Positions 11,431 through 23,825 of a stretch of 64,000 nucleotides of DNA are shown piece after piece. The position numbers and the translations under genes are program-made. The notes beneath the pieces are model-generated. The model did not search any database. It was not told the origin of the DNA and worked only from the letters and a program-made list of their open reading frames with translations. The stretch's first letter is position 1; each line of letters opens with the position of its first letter. This stretch comes from Sipunculus nudus (lineage: Eukaryota > Annelida > Sipuncula > Golfingiida > Sipunculidae), in assembly GCA_026874595.1 (NCBI GenBank), contig CM049310.1, positions 23,972,058 to 24,036,057 of the forward strand, read 5' to 3'.

Positions 11431-11999
11431 CTAAATATCCGCCGCCTTTCGAAATGCTTTCATGTAATACCTTATGTGTCGATAGGTTCAGTGTAATTGT
11501 AAGTTAATGTACAGGACCAGTGCGTTATAGCAGCAACACCAGATACATTTATATGAAAGTTTATTTAAGGAATATTCGGGTAAAATTCCAGCGATTAATA
11601 TCGGACTAACATAACTTAGCCAAAGGCATCGCTGAGCGATTTGCCTTCAAATCATGCAGACACACAAGGCCGGTCATATTTTGTCTTGTATGTTGCCGTT
11701 TCCGCTATAATCCTGTCGCAAACGTTGTAGGCCCGTCATGACCTGTGAGACAAAATGTAGCCATTTGATCGGGCATGGCCTGATCGTGTCTGAAGCCGGT
11801 GAAACAACAGACAGCTAACGGCGACACATATTTACCTTTGGCGGCAGACCTGGGGACTAATGTAAGCTAATGGAAAATATAAACCCACTGGGTGTGATTC
11901 GATTCATGCGGCCCGCGTATCTAGCCTCACCTTTCAGAGGTCCCGCGTGACATATACAAGTTGCTTAGCCCAGTATTCCAGCAACAATGGTCGGCAGTA

Positions 12000-12335
12000 T
12001 AAAATGTGCTAAAAATGACACCTGTAACATGTAAACATTGCAATAGTGTGTTAAAATGTACTTAAAATGGAATCTTTAACATGTTAACATTGTAATAGTA
12101 TACTTAAAACGGAATCTTTAACATGCTGAAATTATAAAAATGTCCTTAAAATGGTATCATTAATAAAATGTTAGCATTGTAATGGTGTACTTAAAATGGA
12201 ACCTTTAACATGTTCACATTGTAATAATGAACTTAAAATAGATTCTTTAATATGTTAACATTGTAATAATGTAATAATGGTGGACCATAAACATATTAAA
12301 ATTGTAACAATGCACTAAAATGGAATCTTTAGTGA
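12000..12335 (+). repeat. ~55-bp minisatellite, about 6 copies
   Basis: The unit is roughly ACATGTTAACATTGTAATAG followed by TGTACTTAAAATGGAATCTTTA. Copies vary by substitutions and small indels. No coding potential. Confidence 0.8.
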
Positions 12336-12754
12336 AGTATATTTTGTTGTATGGGCCACACCGAAAATATAAATTACTCAAACGTAATCCGAAACCAAAA
12401 TATTAGGCGAACTTGCGAATTTTTTTTATTGGTCAGGTCAGATACGAAAAGATACAAAAGTTTGAAACTATTAAATAGGTACATCTTAATTTCTCAGTGT
12501 TTAATCTTTTTTCAGTGATGCTACCTATAAAAATTTAGCATTCTTAGTTGTAATTTCTGTAAAGGAAATTAGAAAAAAACAGTACGTTGGCAGTTCTATT
12601 ATTTTTACCAACGCTTTAGTTCTAATTTTTTTTGGACTTTCCAGAACAATTATCTTTTATTAGCATCGTCTTATTTCATCTATACTCTTTAGGTATAACA
12701 TAATGAACCTTATTCTTCAACTGAGAAGTACCAGAAAATATAATAAAAAAATAA

Positions 12755-12755
<1 letters not shown>

Positions 12756-12799
<44 letters not shown>

Positions 12800-12800
12800 T
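12756..12800. repeat. (AAT)n microsatellite (LINE tail)
   Basis: About 15 AAT triplets. On the minus strand it is the ATT tail of the adjoining LINE. Confidence 0.9.
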
Positions 12801-12981
12801 AATTTTCATAAAGCGTCTGTCAACGAAGTGTGCTCTAGATCGCTTTTTAAAATACAAGGAAAGATACATAAAAGGTAGTGAAATATAACAGATAGAGTTA
12901 ACTAGATTTAAGGTATGCTTAAATAATTGTGCTAAAATAGCTCATTGTCATTAGGGGTGAAACTTAGTGCACAGTTCGTCA

Positions 12982-13334
12982 CTAGTAATCATACTGTTCC
13001 TTGAACAAGTACGTCTTTAGTTTCTTCTTGAAAGTGATCAGATTATCAGTTGTCTTAGTTCGGGGGGGGGGGGGGGGAGGGGGGGGGGGTACTGTTCCAC
13101 AAAGCTGGTCCTGCGGCGCTGAAGGCTACATGATCAATTAGTGATGACTTTGTTTTTTTGCACATGAAGGAGTTCTTGATTTCGAGATCTCAGGTTACGA
13201 TTTGGCACATATGGCTGGATCAGGTCTTGCAAGTAAGCAGGGGCCATATGATGCTCTACTTTGAATACTGGCATGACAACTTGAATGGTGTACTTAAAAA
13301 TATCTTTAATAAGATCGTCAGATCTGTCAATCAT
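12982..13334 (-). pseudogene. LINE C-terminal coding remnant, interrupted by a G/C tract
   Basis: The minus-strand translation gives the familiar LINE post-RT region: HHMAPAYLQDLIQPYVPNR and LRSRNQEL (13,260-13,180). A frame change follows, then DHVAFSAAGPALWNS (about 13,135-13,090). Coding is then broken by a homopolymer (poly-G on plus, 13,062-13,089). It resumes with TDNLITFKKKLKTYLFKEQY and ends at the TAG. These motifs characterise the C-terminus of Jockey/CR1-type LINE ORF2 proteins. The catalytic RT core is not present. The homopolymer expansion and at least one frameshift make it a pseudogene. Confidence 0.8.
13062..13089. repeat. G-homopolymer tract
   Basis: A run of 27 G with one A, inside the LINE coding remnant. 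It is a potential G-quadruplex on the plus strand. Confidence 0.9.
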
Positions 13335-13738
13335 GTGAACCTTTCTCGTTTTTGTCAGTTTGGTGGGAGTGTCTGATGAGTTCTTTACTACTCATTCTTT
13401 TTTTTATAAATATAAAACACATGATAAGCGGTTAAGTATTACATACAGGGAGAGATTATGAAATCCCACTTTTTAATTCACATTCTATGATGCTCATTAG
13501 ATGATTTAGAAGTCCCATAAAAAGTAGTCCAGGATGGTCCAGGAGTCGCTGTCTCACTGTAAGATTCATTTAATGTACATGCTCTTTCAAGGTGTACCAC
13601 TGTGCTTTTTACAAGGCCTTATGGAGGCAGGGCGTCAATATTCACAATTCACATGAAGTACATTTTGCTGGTGGTTTATTGATCGAGGAAAATATTTAAG
13701 GTATGTTTTGCGTTCTTGTTGAGTGTTTTTTTTTTCAG

Positions 13739-14032
13739 TTGTCGTTCAGATTTGACAGCAAGCGCCTCGCAGAGCAGAGCGGAGGACATACTGTCAGACT
13801 CCGTCCCACGCTGCGAGGGCTGTACATTCCATTTACGCAGTGCGCATTGGTTTTCGTGCAGATCACCGTGTGATGCGAACGGAAATCCTTGTCTCTTATA
13901 CTTATTAAACTGCCGACAGGGTTCTTCTCCGATAAAAGCCGTATCCCGGCTAACTGGAAGGCAGTTAGAGTACCCTGACCGAAGAGCATATGGAACACTT
14001 CACCGATTTCTTTGTTGTAAAAAGAAGTAAAC
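13739..14032 (+). other. Candidate exon or GC-richer island (weak)
   Basis: The sequence TGTTTTTTTTTTCAG ends at 13,738 and looks like a polypyrimidine tract with a splice acceptor. After it, base composition becomes clearly richer in G+C than the flanks. A frame stays open to 14,030 (about 98 codons, cysteine-rich, no domain I recognise), and the complementary strand is also open over the same span. A possible donor (AAGTAAAC) follows at about 14,024. It could be a terminal or non-coding exon, or just an old conserved or mobile fragment. Nothing else supports a gene. Confidence 0.25.
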
Positions 14033-17000
14033 ACATCATACGTTGACGAAAAGACTCTATCAGCAAGACGGATCCATTTACAGACGACATTGGGTCGATT
14101 ACGATTTTATACAACTGTCAGTCTTCAAATGCGTCTGAGGGTGTAAGGTAGGCCAGTTATTCTTAATAATTCTGAAAGGTGAAATGATCAATACGCACAT
14201 TATAACGGAGGAATTAAACCATACTGTATTTGTTTACACATTTAATACTCTTTGAATTTAACGCTTGTTGTTGAATAAAATAGGTTTGTGGCGCTGTCTG
14301 TGGACTGAATAGGGACGACCTGTGATTATCAAGCCTGTTCGGTGTAAAATTTTATTGTTTATGGAGCTGCCAATTATCCGTAATCTGTCTTAATCCGTAT
14401 GCAAAACACCGGAGGTTGTCCCCGATGTTCTATTGATATTTAACCATTTTAGCCTGGAGACGCTGACGTGGTCAAAATGGGAACCTTAAGCACCTATAAC
14501 CAGTCTTTCACCCTCGTCCCCTCGTTATATTTATTGTTGTTTATAAATCATTTATAATTGAAATATGAAAATGTATGTATTGGGCCGCGTGAAATTGGAA
14601 CGATAACCTGTAGCAGGTGACGTGCGTCCTGTTTTCATATTTATAGGACGTAATGATTGGGACAACAACCTCGAGCGTTGTCTGTACAGCCAAATAAAGA
14701 ACCTTATGTTACCTTTAAAAGTCAATGTGGAGAGAAGATAAAATTCTACCGTTTTAGTAGCACTAAAGGCCGCCTGGAAGCCGCTGTAGTCAAGCCAGGC
14801 ATGGAACTTTCTGTATTATTTAGATTTTCATGAACAGCATCCTCAGCTAGACGTATAGCAGGAGGCTTCTTTACGAGTGACTTGTAAACTCAGTCCCAAC
14901 CTGATTTCCTGTAGAATATGGGTCACAATGTCAGCGACATCTTTTGTGTGTGACTGCATCTGCGTCAGATTAAATTGATATTTACACCATGGCTGTCGCT
15001 CACAAATACAGTCTGGTACTCATTGGACCCAATTTTAGCAGCAAAAATTCAAATAAATGTTAATATTGGAACCCATAGAGTACGCATAATTGTAAAAAAT
15101 TGTTGAATTTGCAGGTGGGTAGTTCTTGTAATGTTACGCTAAATTCTTCCATAAAAAAATAAATATAAAAAAATATCTTGTCAACACACGATATGTCTTA
15201 CCTTCAGTGACACCAGAACACTTTTCTGTAGATTTAAGTTAATTATAATCAAACAATTCCACAAGTATTAGTCATTAAAAGTTAGTTACCGACATTTTTA
15301 TCATCTCCACGTATCCATAGGTGGAGATATTTTTTTTTCTCTGCTTTATTCCTTTTCTTCTGCTTTTACTTATTATTCTCGACTTTATTATACAATTTCA
15401 AGATCACTTAGCCAGGTTGTATCTTACTATAAACCAAGTAATTTGACCTAGTTTTTTTGTGAACTCGACCTTTTTCTTGCGAAGTCGCACGGCTAAAAAA
15501 TGCGATTTATTTTAGTAAAAGCTTGATTATATATTTTCATTTTATAATAGTAAAGTTATCATTATTTAAAACGGAAAAACATAAGTACAATGTATTTATG
15601 TACCCCTATAAGATAAGCCTGAAATGTTCTTTATTTATTATATATGTCCCTAATCTTTATTAAATTGCACATGTGTAAAATGTTACACTGAGAACAGAGT
15701 AAGATCAATTCACTTTTAGTATGCTTATAGTGTAGAATTTAATAACATCCCTGACTGTTCATCTACCAAGTTCTTTCTTTCTTTAAGTATGGTGTTCATC
15801 TACCTTTTCTGAATGATTTGTGTGATTTCTGGCTACGTATAAATAAACTTTAGGTAATTCTAATTAAGAACAGTTTTTACATAACGCCTCTGTAATGGAT
15901 AAACAAGCTTGTTTTTTCTACAAGCTGTTAGTAAAAACACACGGTACGTGGTCCAATTTTGACAAACAGAAAACCATGTAAGCATTTAAGGTGGTTTGTT
16001 CCACATATTCGGAAGCCGAAAGGTGACTTATTGCAAAATGCCCTCTGCAAATCTCTTGTTTGTCTTACTTGTCACCAGACTTGTCATTTTTGCTTGTGTC
16101 TAGATTTTTTTGGCGGGGGTCGCAGAAACATGTGGGTATAAACAACACAAACAGCTTGTGTAACGTGGGATCGGCTTTTTCTGGTCTATTTTAAAAAAAA
16201 GTCCAAGTTTCAAGGGATTACCATTCGTTAATGACGTCGTAATAGGCCCCTTCATAGACATACACCAGTTAGGGAGTGTTGCAGAAATTACCTTTATCAA
16301 TACACCTGTGAGGCCCTCTGTACCTAAATTTGCAACTCAGATCTATAAATTGAAAAAAAAATCCATGCTTGGATAGATGTAACTACCACCAGAATCTCTG
16401 TGGTAACTCATATTAACATAAAACATGACTGTCCGAAAACTATGAATTATATTATTTCCACCAGATGACAGTACTTGTCATATGTGTTGCCATAAAAACC
16501 GAATGGGCCAGTTCACCTTAATTAATTTTGTAAATTTTTATATATGTTACTTATTTACTTTGCCATATATTAACGTTGATTGTACGATTAGTTATGTATG
16601 CTGAAAACTTTGATTTTCAGGGACATTTTATTTTATTTTAATTTTATAATTCTCTCTTGAAAATTTCCATAAAAATATAGTCTTTTTTTCTCTACGATGA
16701 TATAAGTTCGCACTGAATGTTTGGATATCTTCCTTGCGGACTAAGGATATATCATTAAATTAAAAATTCATGTGAAAATAAATATAACTCCGCTTCAACC
16801 GTGACCAAAAATTCTGAAATCTAGTATATTGCTTTTTGAGGGTCTTCATTCAAGCAACAGAAAAATATATCTGAGAAGCAAGTGGCAGTATATGGTTTGT
16901 ACAATAGTTAAGGAGGGGTCGAAGTCAGCTAACCTGCCTTTGACGACACGCCATCTGGTGGCCAATAGAGGAAATCAACAGTTCCGCTGTCGGACTGAAC

Positions 17001-18600
17001 TATGTTTAATTATTGAAATTACAAGTTCATGTTGGCTGCTATTAGTACTAGCTAATGAAACGTCAGCGGCTTCATACCATGGTGAACAACGTTAAGATAC
17101 ATCTATGACACATCAAAATCTAAACATGCTTAACTGAAAGGTTTCAGCACAGACCGGCATGGTCTCTATTGAATGAATGATCTCACAATCAACAATCTTC
17201 CAGTTTTAACATATAACTTTTCTAATGGAGTATCAAAGAAGAACCCATTTATTGTGTTATCATCCTTGTATTTGTTTAAGCGGATTTTGTTGTTCCTTTT
17301 ATATACTTTATATATGATATGTGCAATTCACACCTGAAGTGATCTCGCGCTCCTGCCTTAACTGACCAGGCAGACAGATGGCGGCATTTGCAACTATCAT
17401 ATAAAAAGTTTAAACTCCTTGTTTATAGTAATGTCAGAGTAGAGTCAGAGTAGAGTTTTTTTTCCAATTATATTTTGTGAGTCACCCGTTTAACACAAAT
17501 GTCTTTGTCTGTCACGGGAGAAAGATGTACACTTTAGATCAGTAAAACGGATCAAATTACCAGGAGCTGCAAAAGGTCTATTTAGATCAGTAAAAATTAA
17601 GATTAATGAAACTAGGCCCTAGGTTTACTTTGCCTCGAGGAAGATACTTCAAAGTATTCAATTTTGAAGAAAGATTTATGAGACACATAGAAGCCATTAT
17701 TAATATCTTTAAAAAACCTTGTCATATAATCAGTCTCAGTCTGCTGCTGACTCGGCCATTAAAAAAACTTGACTTTAACCGATGCATATATACAAGACCT
17801 TTGAACAGGTCACTCGCGATCATTTAAGCTCATTTTATTATGTGGCCTATGCCCGCAATAAAATGGCTGGTCACAACCCAGCGGAATTATTTATCAAAAT
17901 ATTATAATCAGGCATAGAAAATAAACTTTTTTTTACACTGATGTATATTGACCGAAAAGGAGCAGGGACTGGCCCGATTGCGGACCAGTTCTTTTGAAGA
18001 TTTAGTTTTCAGCGAAACGTGTGACCAGTTTTACACTGGAGTGGATCCAAAAACAGGCACTCACGTTGTCGTGATTGGCAATAACCCCGGGCTCTTTGAG
18101 GAAAAATGAAGTTAAAGTCTGTAGTCTCCCGCAGACAAATGATGGTTTTTGATCTAGACTTATAACACTTATTTAGGACATGAAAACCTGAGTGCCTTCA
18201 ATAAAACTGGGGCAAAATGCAAAAATCAAAGAACCTAGACTGCTCCCGACAAGTTGGTTTAATGAAGGCATAAATGTTGTATTCATTGATCGCTAATGAA
18301 ACGCTCAAGGGAGAAATGATTCCATCACATACAAAACACACGTGTACAAAACAGGTTGAACTTACTCTCAAAATTAAATTACTTGAAAATAGGCTGAAAT
18401 TACTAACAGCTTAACCTCAACGATGTGTTAAATTCTTAGCCTCAGCTTTGAGCTAATCTTAACGTGGTCACGCCATTTTATCTTTTTTTTATTACCTGTT
18501 TTCCCCACTCATATCGTCAGAAGCTACAGCATATAATAGTCCAGGCACACCTGTCAGTGTGTGGAGCCTGCACTGTGATCACAATCAGAGCAAACCATTG
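14033..18600. other. Gene-free sequence
   Basis: AT-rich single-copy-looking sequence. I see no domain-bearing frame, no long tandem repeat and no transposon terminus. Short open frames (for example 15,959-16,141 and 16,829-17,095) show no motif and no splice context. Confidence 0.5.
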
Positions 18601-18627
18601 TGATATCGTCGCCGTCCGGGCGTGGAA

Positions 18628-18794
18628 GGGGGGTGGGGGGGGGGGGGGGGGGAATTCATACTGTATGGTGAAGTATCAGGAATCCTCGTGTAGAAGCTAC
18701 ATTGAATACTGGAAAACTAATAATCACGTGTTATGTCAGACAATGGGCGCAATTTCGGGCGGACCGGGGCTGCGCCCCCCCCCCCCCCCCCCCC
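18628..18794. repeat. G-tract and C-tract in inverted arrangement
   Basis: A G-run (18,628-18,652, one T) and a C-run (18,775-18,794) are 122 bp apart. Being complementary, they could pair as a long-stem fold or form G-quadruplex and i-motif structures. Open frames across them give only poly-Gly or poly-Pro and are not genes. (CA)n follows at about 18,841. Confidence 0.8.
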
Positions 18795-18879
18795 ACACCA
18801 CCCCGCTTTTTCAACCATCATGACAATATTATACCCCCCCACACACACACACATTTTGTCAATAAAAAAAAAAAAACAC

Positions 18880-20440
18880 TGCACAAAAATGTGTCATAGT
18901 TTCGCAATGTCTCTCAAATATCAATGAATTACAGGTTTTCAGTAAGGACTCTAATCCCAAAATTACTGTAGCGTCATATCGACCCTCTGGCTCTACGACC
19001 AGATTACTAGCGCCAGAGTGTCATGACATCTATGTCTGAGTAGCCATGACAACATGACACTCAGGCCTTCGGAAATTATTTGATATCGTTCTTCAGTTCA
19101 TCTGAAATCGACGTTTGGGGTGACAGGCTGTCGCTAGGGAAGGAGTGGGTTGAGATTCTGATTCCGTGCCCCATCTTCCCCCCTCCCCCCTCCCGCATCC
19201 CCCACATTGCGGCCCTGCAAGGGAAATATCAATTAAGATTATATTTTAAGCTTTAACTTAAAAATTTCATATTTTGCGCAAATCCCACGAGAATCATTTT
19301 AAATAAAGTGAGAGTACATAGAACTGGACAGTTCTATAGTGATGAGGGATAGAGCAAAACGTCCAAGGCATAAAAAAGCGCGAGAAAAGAGGAATTGATC
19401 TAAGCTGTTTATCTTCGGTGCAACAGCTCTGGGCCTAATATATCATATTTGAATGCTTTCTTTGTATGTGAGTAGGTAAACAATACCATATATTACGTAG
19501 TCCTCGGGATTCCTGTGACAGTGCTGGTCAGCCATTTTGAGATAATTAAGTAAGAAGCACTGACATAGTGTACGTAAAAAAACATGAGGGACCTACATGT
19601 CGGACAGGCCAAGAACGGCCTCGGGTTTGATATATAATCGTGTCTGCCTTCGTTCCCGTGGAAGACTATTTGTCACGATAATAATAGAAAGTTGTCAGCA
19701 TGTCTGGCGTTTTGTCAGGTCCTTTTACTCTCTGGTAAGGTGTGCTAACTTTCGGATTCGTTTCTTGTTTTTATGGTAAATCGCTCCTTCTGTGATTACC
19801 GGCATCGGAGGAAAGACTAGTTTTATGACAAAGACGTACACGAAATATGACATATATGACATGGTAAAAGTGTATGATCTTGATGTCCTTGATGTAACGG
19901 ATGTAACGTGAAACATTTCAGTTGTTTAGCACACAGCAGGCTAATAAATTGTTTGTCTTACTTAAATCAAAGCAGCCTCTGCACATTGAGCTGGTATTGT
20001 TGTTAATTAACCAAGCAGACTCCTGCATGGGCGAAGCGTTCTCCCCGTGGTTCTCGAATGAGTTGCATCATTTTCTATAACAAGGACTTCAATTCAATCT
20101 GATAGTCTGGTTATCTCCCGTTTTCATTATTGAAGGAAATGAATAATGCTGCCGCAAAGGGTAACCTATTAATATCATATTATAGTTTAAGGACAGTTCC
20201 TTGTTAAACATTTAATTTTAATCAACTTTTAAAGCTCAGAGGCCTTAAATAAGGTTATTCCCTTTATTTTAGTTTCATAATTAATGATTAATCTGAACAA
20301 TGAATGATATTTGAGGAGATAATGCGAGTCAATATCGGCTGTGGGGTCAGCGTGGCTTGTATCTGATTTTCCGGTCAAACTATCAACCTTTCATACCTGA
20401 GGAAAAGCCCGCCTATGATGTATTTGTTATCCTCATGACC

Positions 20441-20505
<65 letters not shown>

Positions 20506-22297
20506 GGTGTGCGTGTTATTAATTCATTATCATGTTGAAAATAATGTATTGACAACATAAAAGTCTTTGCAAATCAGTTAATTTCATACAGGAACTATGG
20601 CCAAATTTAAAGTACTCGCTTATTATTGTGAATACTGAAAGAAAAATTTAAAATCCATTTTTTTCTCTAGGCCTTATGATGTGCAAATAACTTGGACTGT
20701 GAGAATGTTGGACCGTGGTTTCGCACATGGGATAGATGGTGTGCACAAACACATCCGTGTACCACATCGCAAGTCTGTCGTTATCAAAGAAATTGAATTT
20801 CCTGCAGTTTAAAAAAAAAGGAATGAATATTAGTTAAAAATACTAAATAATTATATATTCGAAACGTAATCTTCTTCTGTGTGGAAATATTGTGGCACAA
20901 TTAGGTCATCGAACAGAACTTTGACCTTATGGCCAATCAAGCCTATACTAAAACATTTGCCACGCTAAACGACCGTAGTCGTCCATTAAGACACAGAAGT
21001 GGCTTCACTTTCGGCCTTTTACTAAGCCTAACCCTTTCAGATGTCTAAATTTGTAACAGAAATCTTATTTAAAAAAAATAGTTACGTTTTAAAAAATTTA
21101 GAAAAAATATCAATATATGAAACCGATATCGAGATACGCAGCATGCAAAACACCGTATCGGATATACCAATATATCGATCATGTCGCGCACCTCTACATT
21201 CAATGTACAGCGTATGTTAGTGTATGTTTTATTTAGGACCAAATGTTTTTGTCCTTAGATCATTTCATTAGTTGAACCCAAAGGTTTGTGGGATAATCCC
21301 CTCCGCGCCCACTTGGAAAATGACACAGGTTTAGATTTTTCTATTTATGTGTTATCCATTCCTCGGTGAAGTCACGTACTTTAGCAGATTCAGTTATATC
21401 CCTTCTATCCTATATCTGATGTTATGTTGTATTTATATATACAATATATGGCCACACATTCTGTCTGTGATATTTCCCCTTACCAGTTGGTGTATTTAGC
21501 TATAAAATGTTAGCAATAGACGTACACTAATGGGGACGCTATTAAAAGGCAAACGCCATGCAGACCGTGTGGTTTGTAGATCTCTAACAACTTCAGCAAG
21601 TAAATATAATATACTGTGTTTGATGGTTGATACGAACGGAAGGAGTCGAGAGAAAGTGAGTTGTAAAACTGAAAGTTCCTGCACCCAGTAATTAACGGCA
21701 ATGTAAAACCACTGTAACAGAGGCATAAAGGAGGCGAGAAGACTTGGTGCAGGGACAATAAACTTACTGGTTGTCTCCATACACAATTAGACGCCTGGAG
21801 ACCAAACTGATAAAACACAGTGTGTTTGATCTTTGATGACAAAGATTATAATATCACCGACCATACAATGAACCACATATAAACCATCTAGACCGGTCTG
21901 CCACTGTATACAAACCTAGTTCACTCCAAAAGAGAATCTTTAATGATAACCAATTTTGTTTTACTATACTCTTACGAAACATCATAGTTTATCATAAGAC
22001 TTTTCATTATGAATCTGATATTTCCGAGTTATAAACAACAGAATATCAAACGGAACTTTTCTAACTTGGGGTATTTTAAGACCAACATCAAGCGATAAGA
22101 GGAAATTATATCAGAGCATTAATTATGTAATTCCTCCCTCGTTTAAAACTATAAGTCCAAGCATGCTTAAGGAAAAGCGCAATAATCTTTCGGATAAAGG
22201 AAGCTTGGGCGTTTTTGAAGTACATACTTTAATACTTTTACCACTGAAATTAGAGCCCGTACGTCCTTGGGCTGGGTATTATCCCTAGCACTGTTTC

Positions 22298-22300
<3 letters not shown>
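18880..22300. other. Gene-free sequence with a TA/TG microsatellite
   Basis: No supported gene. (TA)n then (GT)n lies at 20,442-20,515. A CCCCTCCC-rich stretch occurs near 19,180. The two overlapping minus-strand frames at 21,496-21,842 lack recognisable motifs. Confidence 0.5.
20442..20515. repeat. Compound (TA)n(GT)n microsatellite
   Basis: TA repeat of about 38 bp passing directly into a GT repeat. Confidence 0.9.

Positions 22301-22358
<58 letters not shown>
22301..22358. repeat. (AT)n microsatellite abutting an LTR
   Basis: 29 AT units end exactly where the LTR terminus TGTTACGG begins at 22,359. The LTR seems to have landed at the edge of this tract. Confidence 0.9.
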
Positions 22359-22362
<4 letters not shown>

Positions 22363-23113
22363 ACGGAACCTAATATCAACAAATCACGTAGTCTTGACGA
22401 GCTTAAATTTTGTCATGGAGATAAAATAAAATCAGATTCTGTTACACTAGACAGCGTGAAATGTCTAGGGGAATGAATGGAGAAGTCGGTGTTTTTTTTG
22501 TTAACAAATAATTATAATTTATTCTCAAAACAATCCTAACATGACAATACACTAAATCAATACAATAACACAGTATAAAAACAGTAAAACAGTAAATCAA
22601 TACAAGTATAAAAATAAAGTGTACAGTACCTGGATACCACCACTGTCACAGCGACAACAAGTCCTTTAAAGCATATTATCCAGAGGAACAGTTCACATAA
22701 ATCTTCTCAGAGAATAACAGTCCATTTCAATCACAAAATCAATTTGTTGTAATTCAAAAGTGAAGTTCTAATAGTGATCCCAAAGGCAAACTGAGGACTA
22801 ATTAAAATCCGTTACAAATTCGAAGAAAAGCTATAACTGATGCAATTATAGGAAAAGGTCCACAAACTGACTTACACTATTTTTGTCCGCTGGAATATAT
22901 CTCTCCTCTCTCCCGGCTCTAAAACACAGCCCCTTATTTATAACTTTTCACCTCAAGCCGAGAACTTTTCATTTCTCGAACAATACAAAGAACCCAATAA
23001 TACACACGTTACACGAACCATCTAGAACAACGAACGCTTTTTTTTTACATATCAGGGTTCACACGTGGGCCGGCCAGGCTCGGCCAGGCGAGAAAGCCTA
23101 AGACTAGCATGAC
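22359..23113 (-). mobile_element. Truncated LTR of the Gmr1-like family
   Basis: The plus strand begins TGTTACGGAACCTAATATCA, the reverse complement of the family's LTR 3' end. It then tracks the LTR through GTTAACAAATAA, the CCACTGTCACAGCGAC region, the TATA-box region (plus GCCCCTTATTTATAACTTTT, about 22,931-22,950) and CTCAAGCCGAGAACTTTTCA, as far as GCTAGCATGAC-like sequence at about 23,113. There similarity stops, so the first ~115 bp of the LTR are missing. It most resembles the LTR at 63,183. No gag or pol is attached. Confidence 0.85.
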
Positions 23114-23395
23114 CGCTGTGTTTCCACGTCAGATTCCACGCGTGGGCCGGGCTATGCCGCCATAGAAACGGACATGTTAGACTGCTGCATACAATAGAGA
23201 CATCTGTAACAATATATATACACATATATCACTCATTGCAGGGCGAACCTTGATGCCTGTAAAACATGCAGCTGATTGAGTTTTGTTTGTCCAATATATA
23301 ATGGTGATAGGACAGAATAAAGAAATGAGATGAAGCAACTTTAAAACTGGCGTTAACACCAAACATTTTATTTTACCTTGATATCAACCCCCTTT

Positions 23396-23825
23396 TTTAC
23401 GGGTGCTTATAACGGCAAACCAAACTTTATCGCATTTGAAGCTTTGTTTATAGGCGACCCCTGGACGTGTTGCTAACGACTTGGGTTCGAATCCGGAATT
23501 GGCCCCGCTATATTTTTCTTTGATAAAAATGTCTACGTGGCGAATGGGTGCTCGTCATAAACGAAGAAGATGGTCTGAGTAATAATAACCACCACCTAGT
23601 TCACAAAAAGTGTGACTTTTGAGATAAAAAAAACACCTCACTCTGAAGTCAGGACGCTTTCAGAGTGGGTGTGTTACGGGGTGTTACGGTCTCGCCAATG
23701 CAGATTGGTTTATTGGCGACGCAGGACTTGTGTGCCAACGACATTTGTTCTGATCTTGGATTGTCCCAACGCAATTTCCCTTAAAAACAATAACCTTTTA
23801 TTTAAGGTCTGTCCACGTGATTCTT
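23396..23825 (+). mobile_element. Second TRIM copy, decayed
   Basis: Same architecture as the TRIM at 2121-2533, in plus orientation. A degraded 5' LTR runs from about 23,396 to 23,541. The primer-site remnant TGGGTGCTCGTC (from 23,545) matches the tRNA-Pro site at 12 of its first 13 positions with one mismatch. A short interior ends in GAGTGGGTG, then TGTTACGGGG opens a 3' LTR (23,672 to about 23,822). Both LTRs keep the tRNA-like segment (GCGACnCnGGACnTGTnnGC). The 5' copy has an exact B-box, GGTTCGAATCC (23,484-23,494). The LTRs are highly diverged and I see no target duplication, so this is an old insertion. Confidence 0.65.

Larger units (their letters stand above)
12756..13420 (-). mobile_element. 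LINE 3' end with (ATT)n tail
   Basis: Minus-strand 3' fragment of a second LINE. It holds the C-terminal coding region, a stop codon (TAG at 12,984-12,982), a 3' untranslated region of about 180 bp, and a terminal (ATT)n tract (12,800-12,756). An ATT microsatellite tail is typical of many LINE 3' ends. The 5' boundary is uncertain, near 13,335-13,420. Degraded and 5'-truncated. Confidence 0.8.

Noticed and set aside
18464-18927. Gly- and Pro-rich frames of 64-119 codons
   Set aside because: Produced by G- and C-homopolymers; no conserved residues.
21496-21842. Minus-strand frames of 96 and 110 codons
   Set aside because: Overlapping in different phases, no domain, no splice or promoter context.
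22167-22476. Frames across the (AT)n tract on both strands
   Set aside because: They encode alternating Ile/Tyr from the microsatellite and run into the LTR; not genes.
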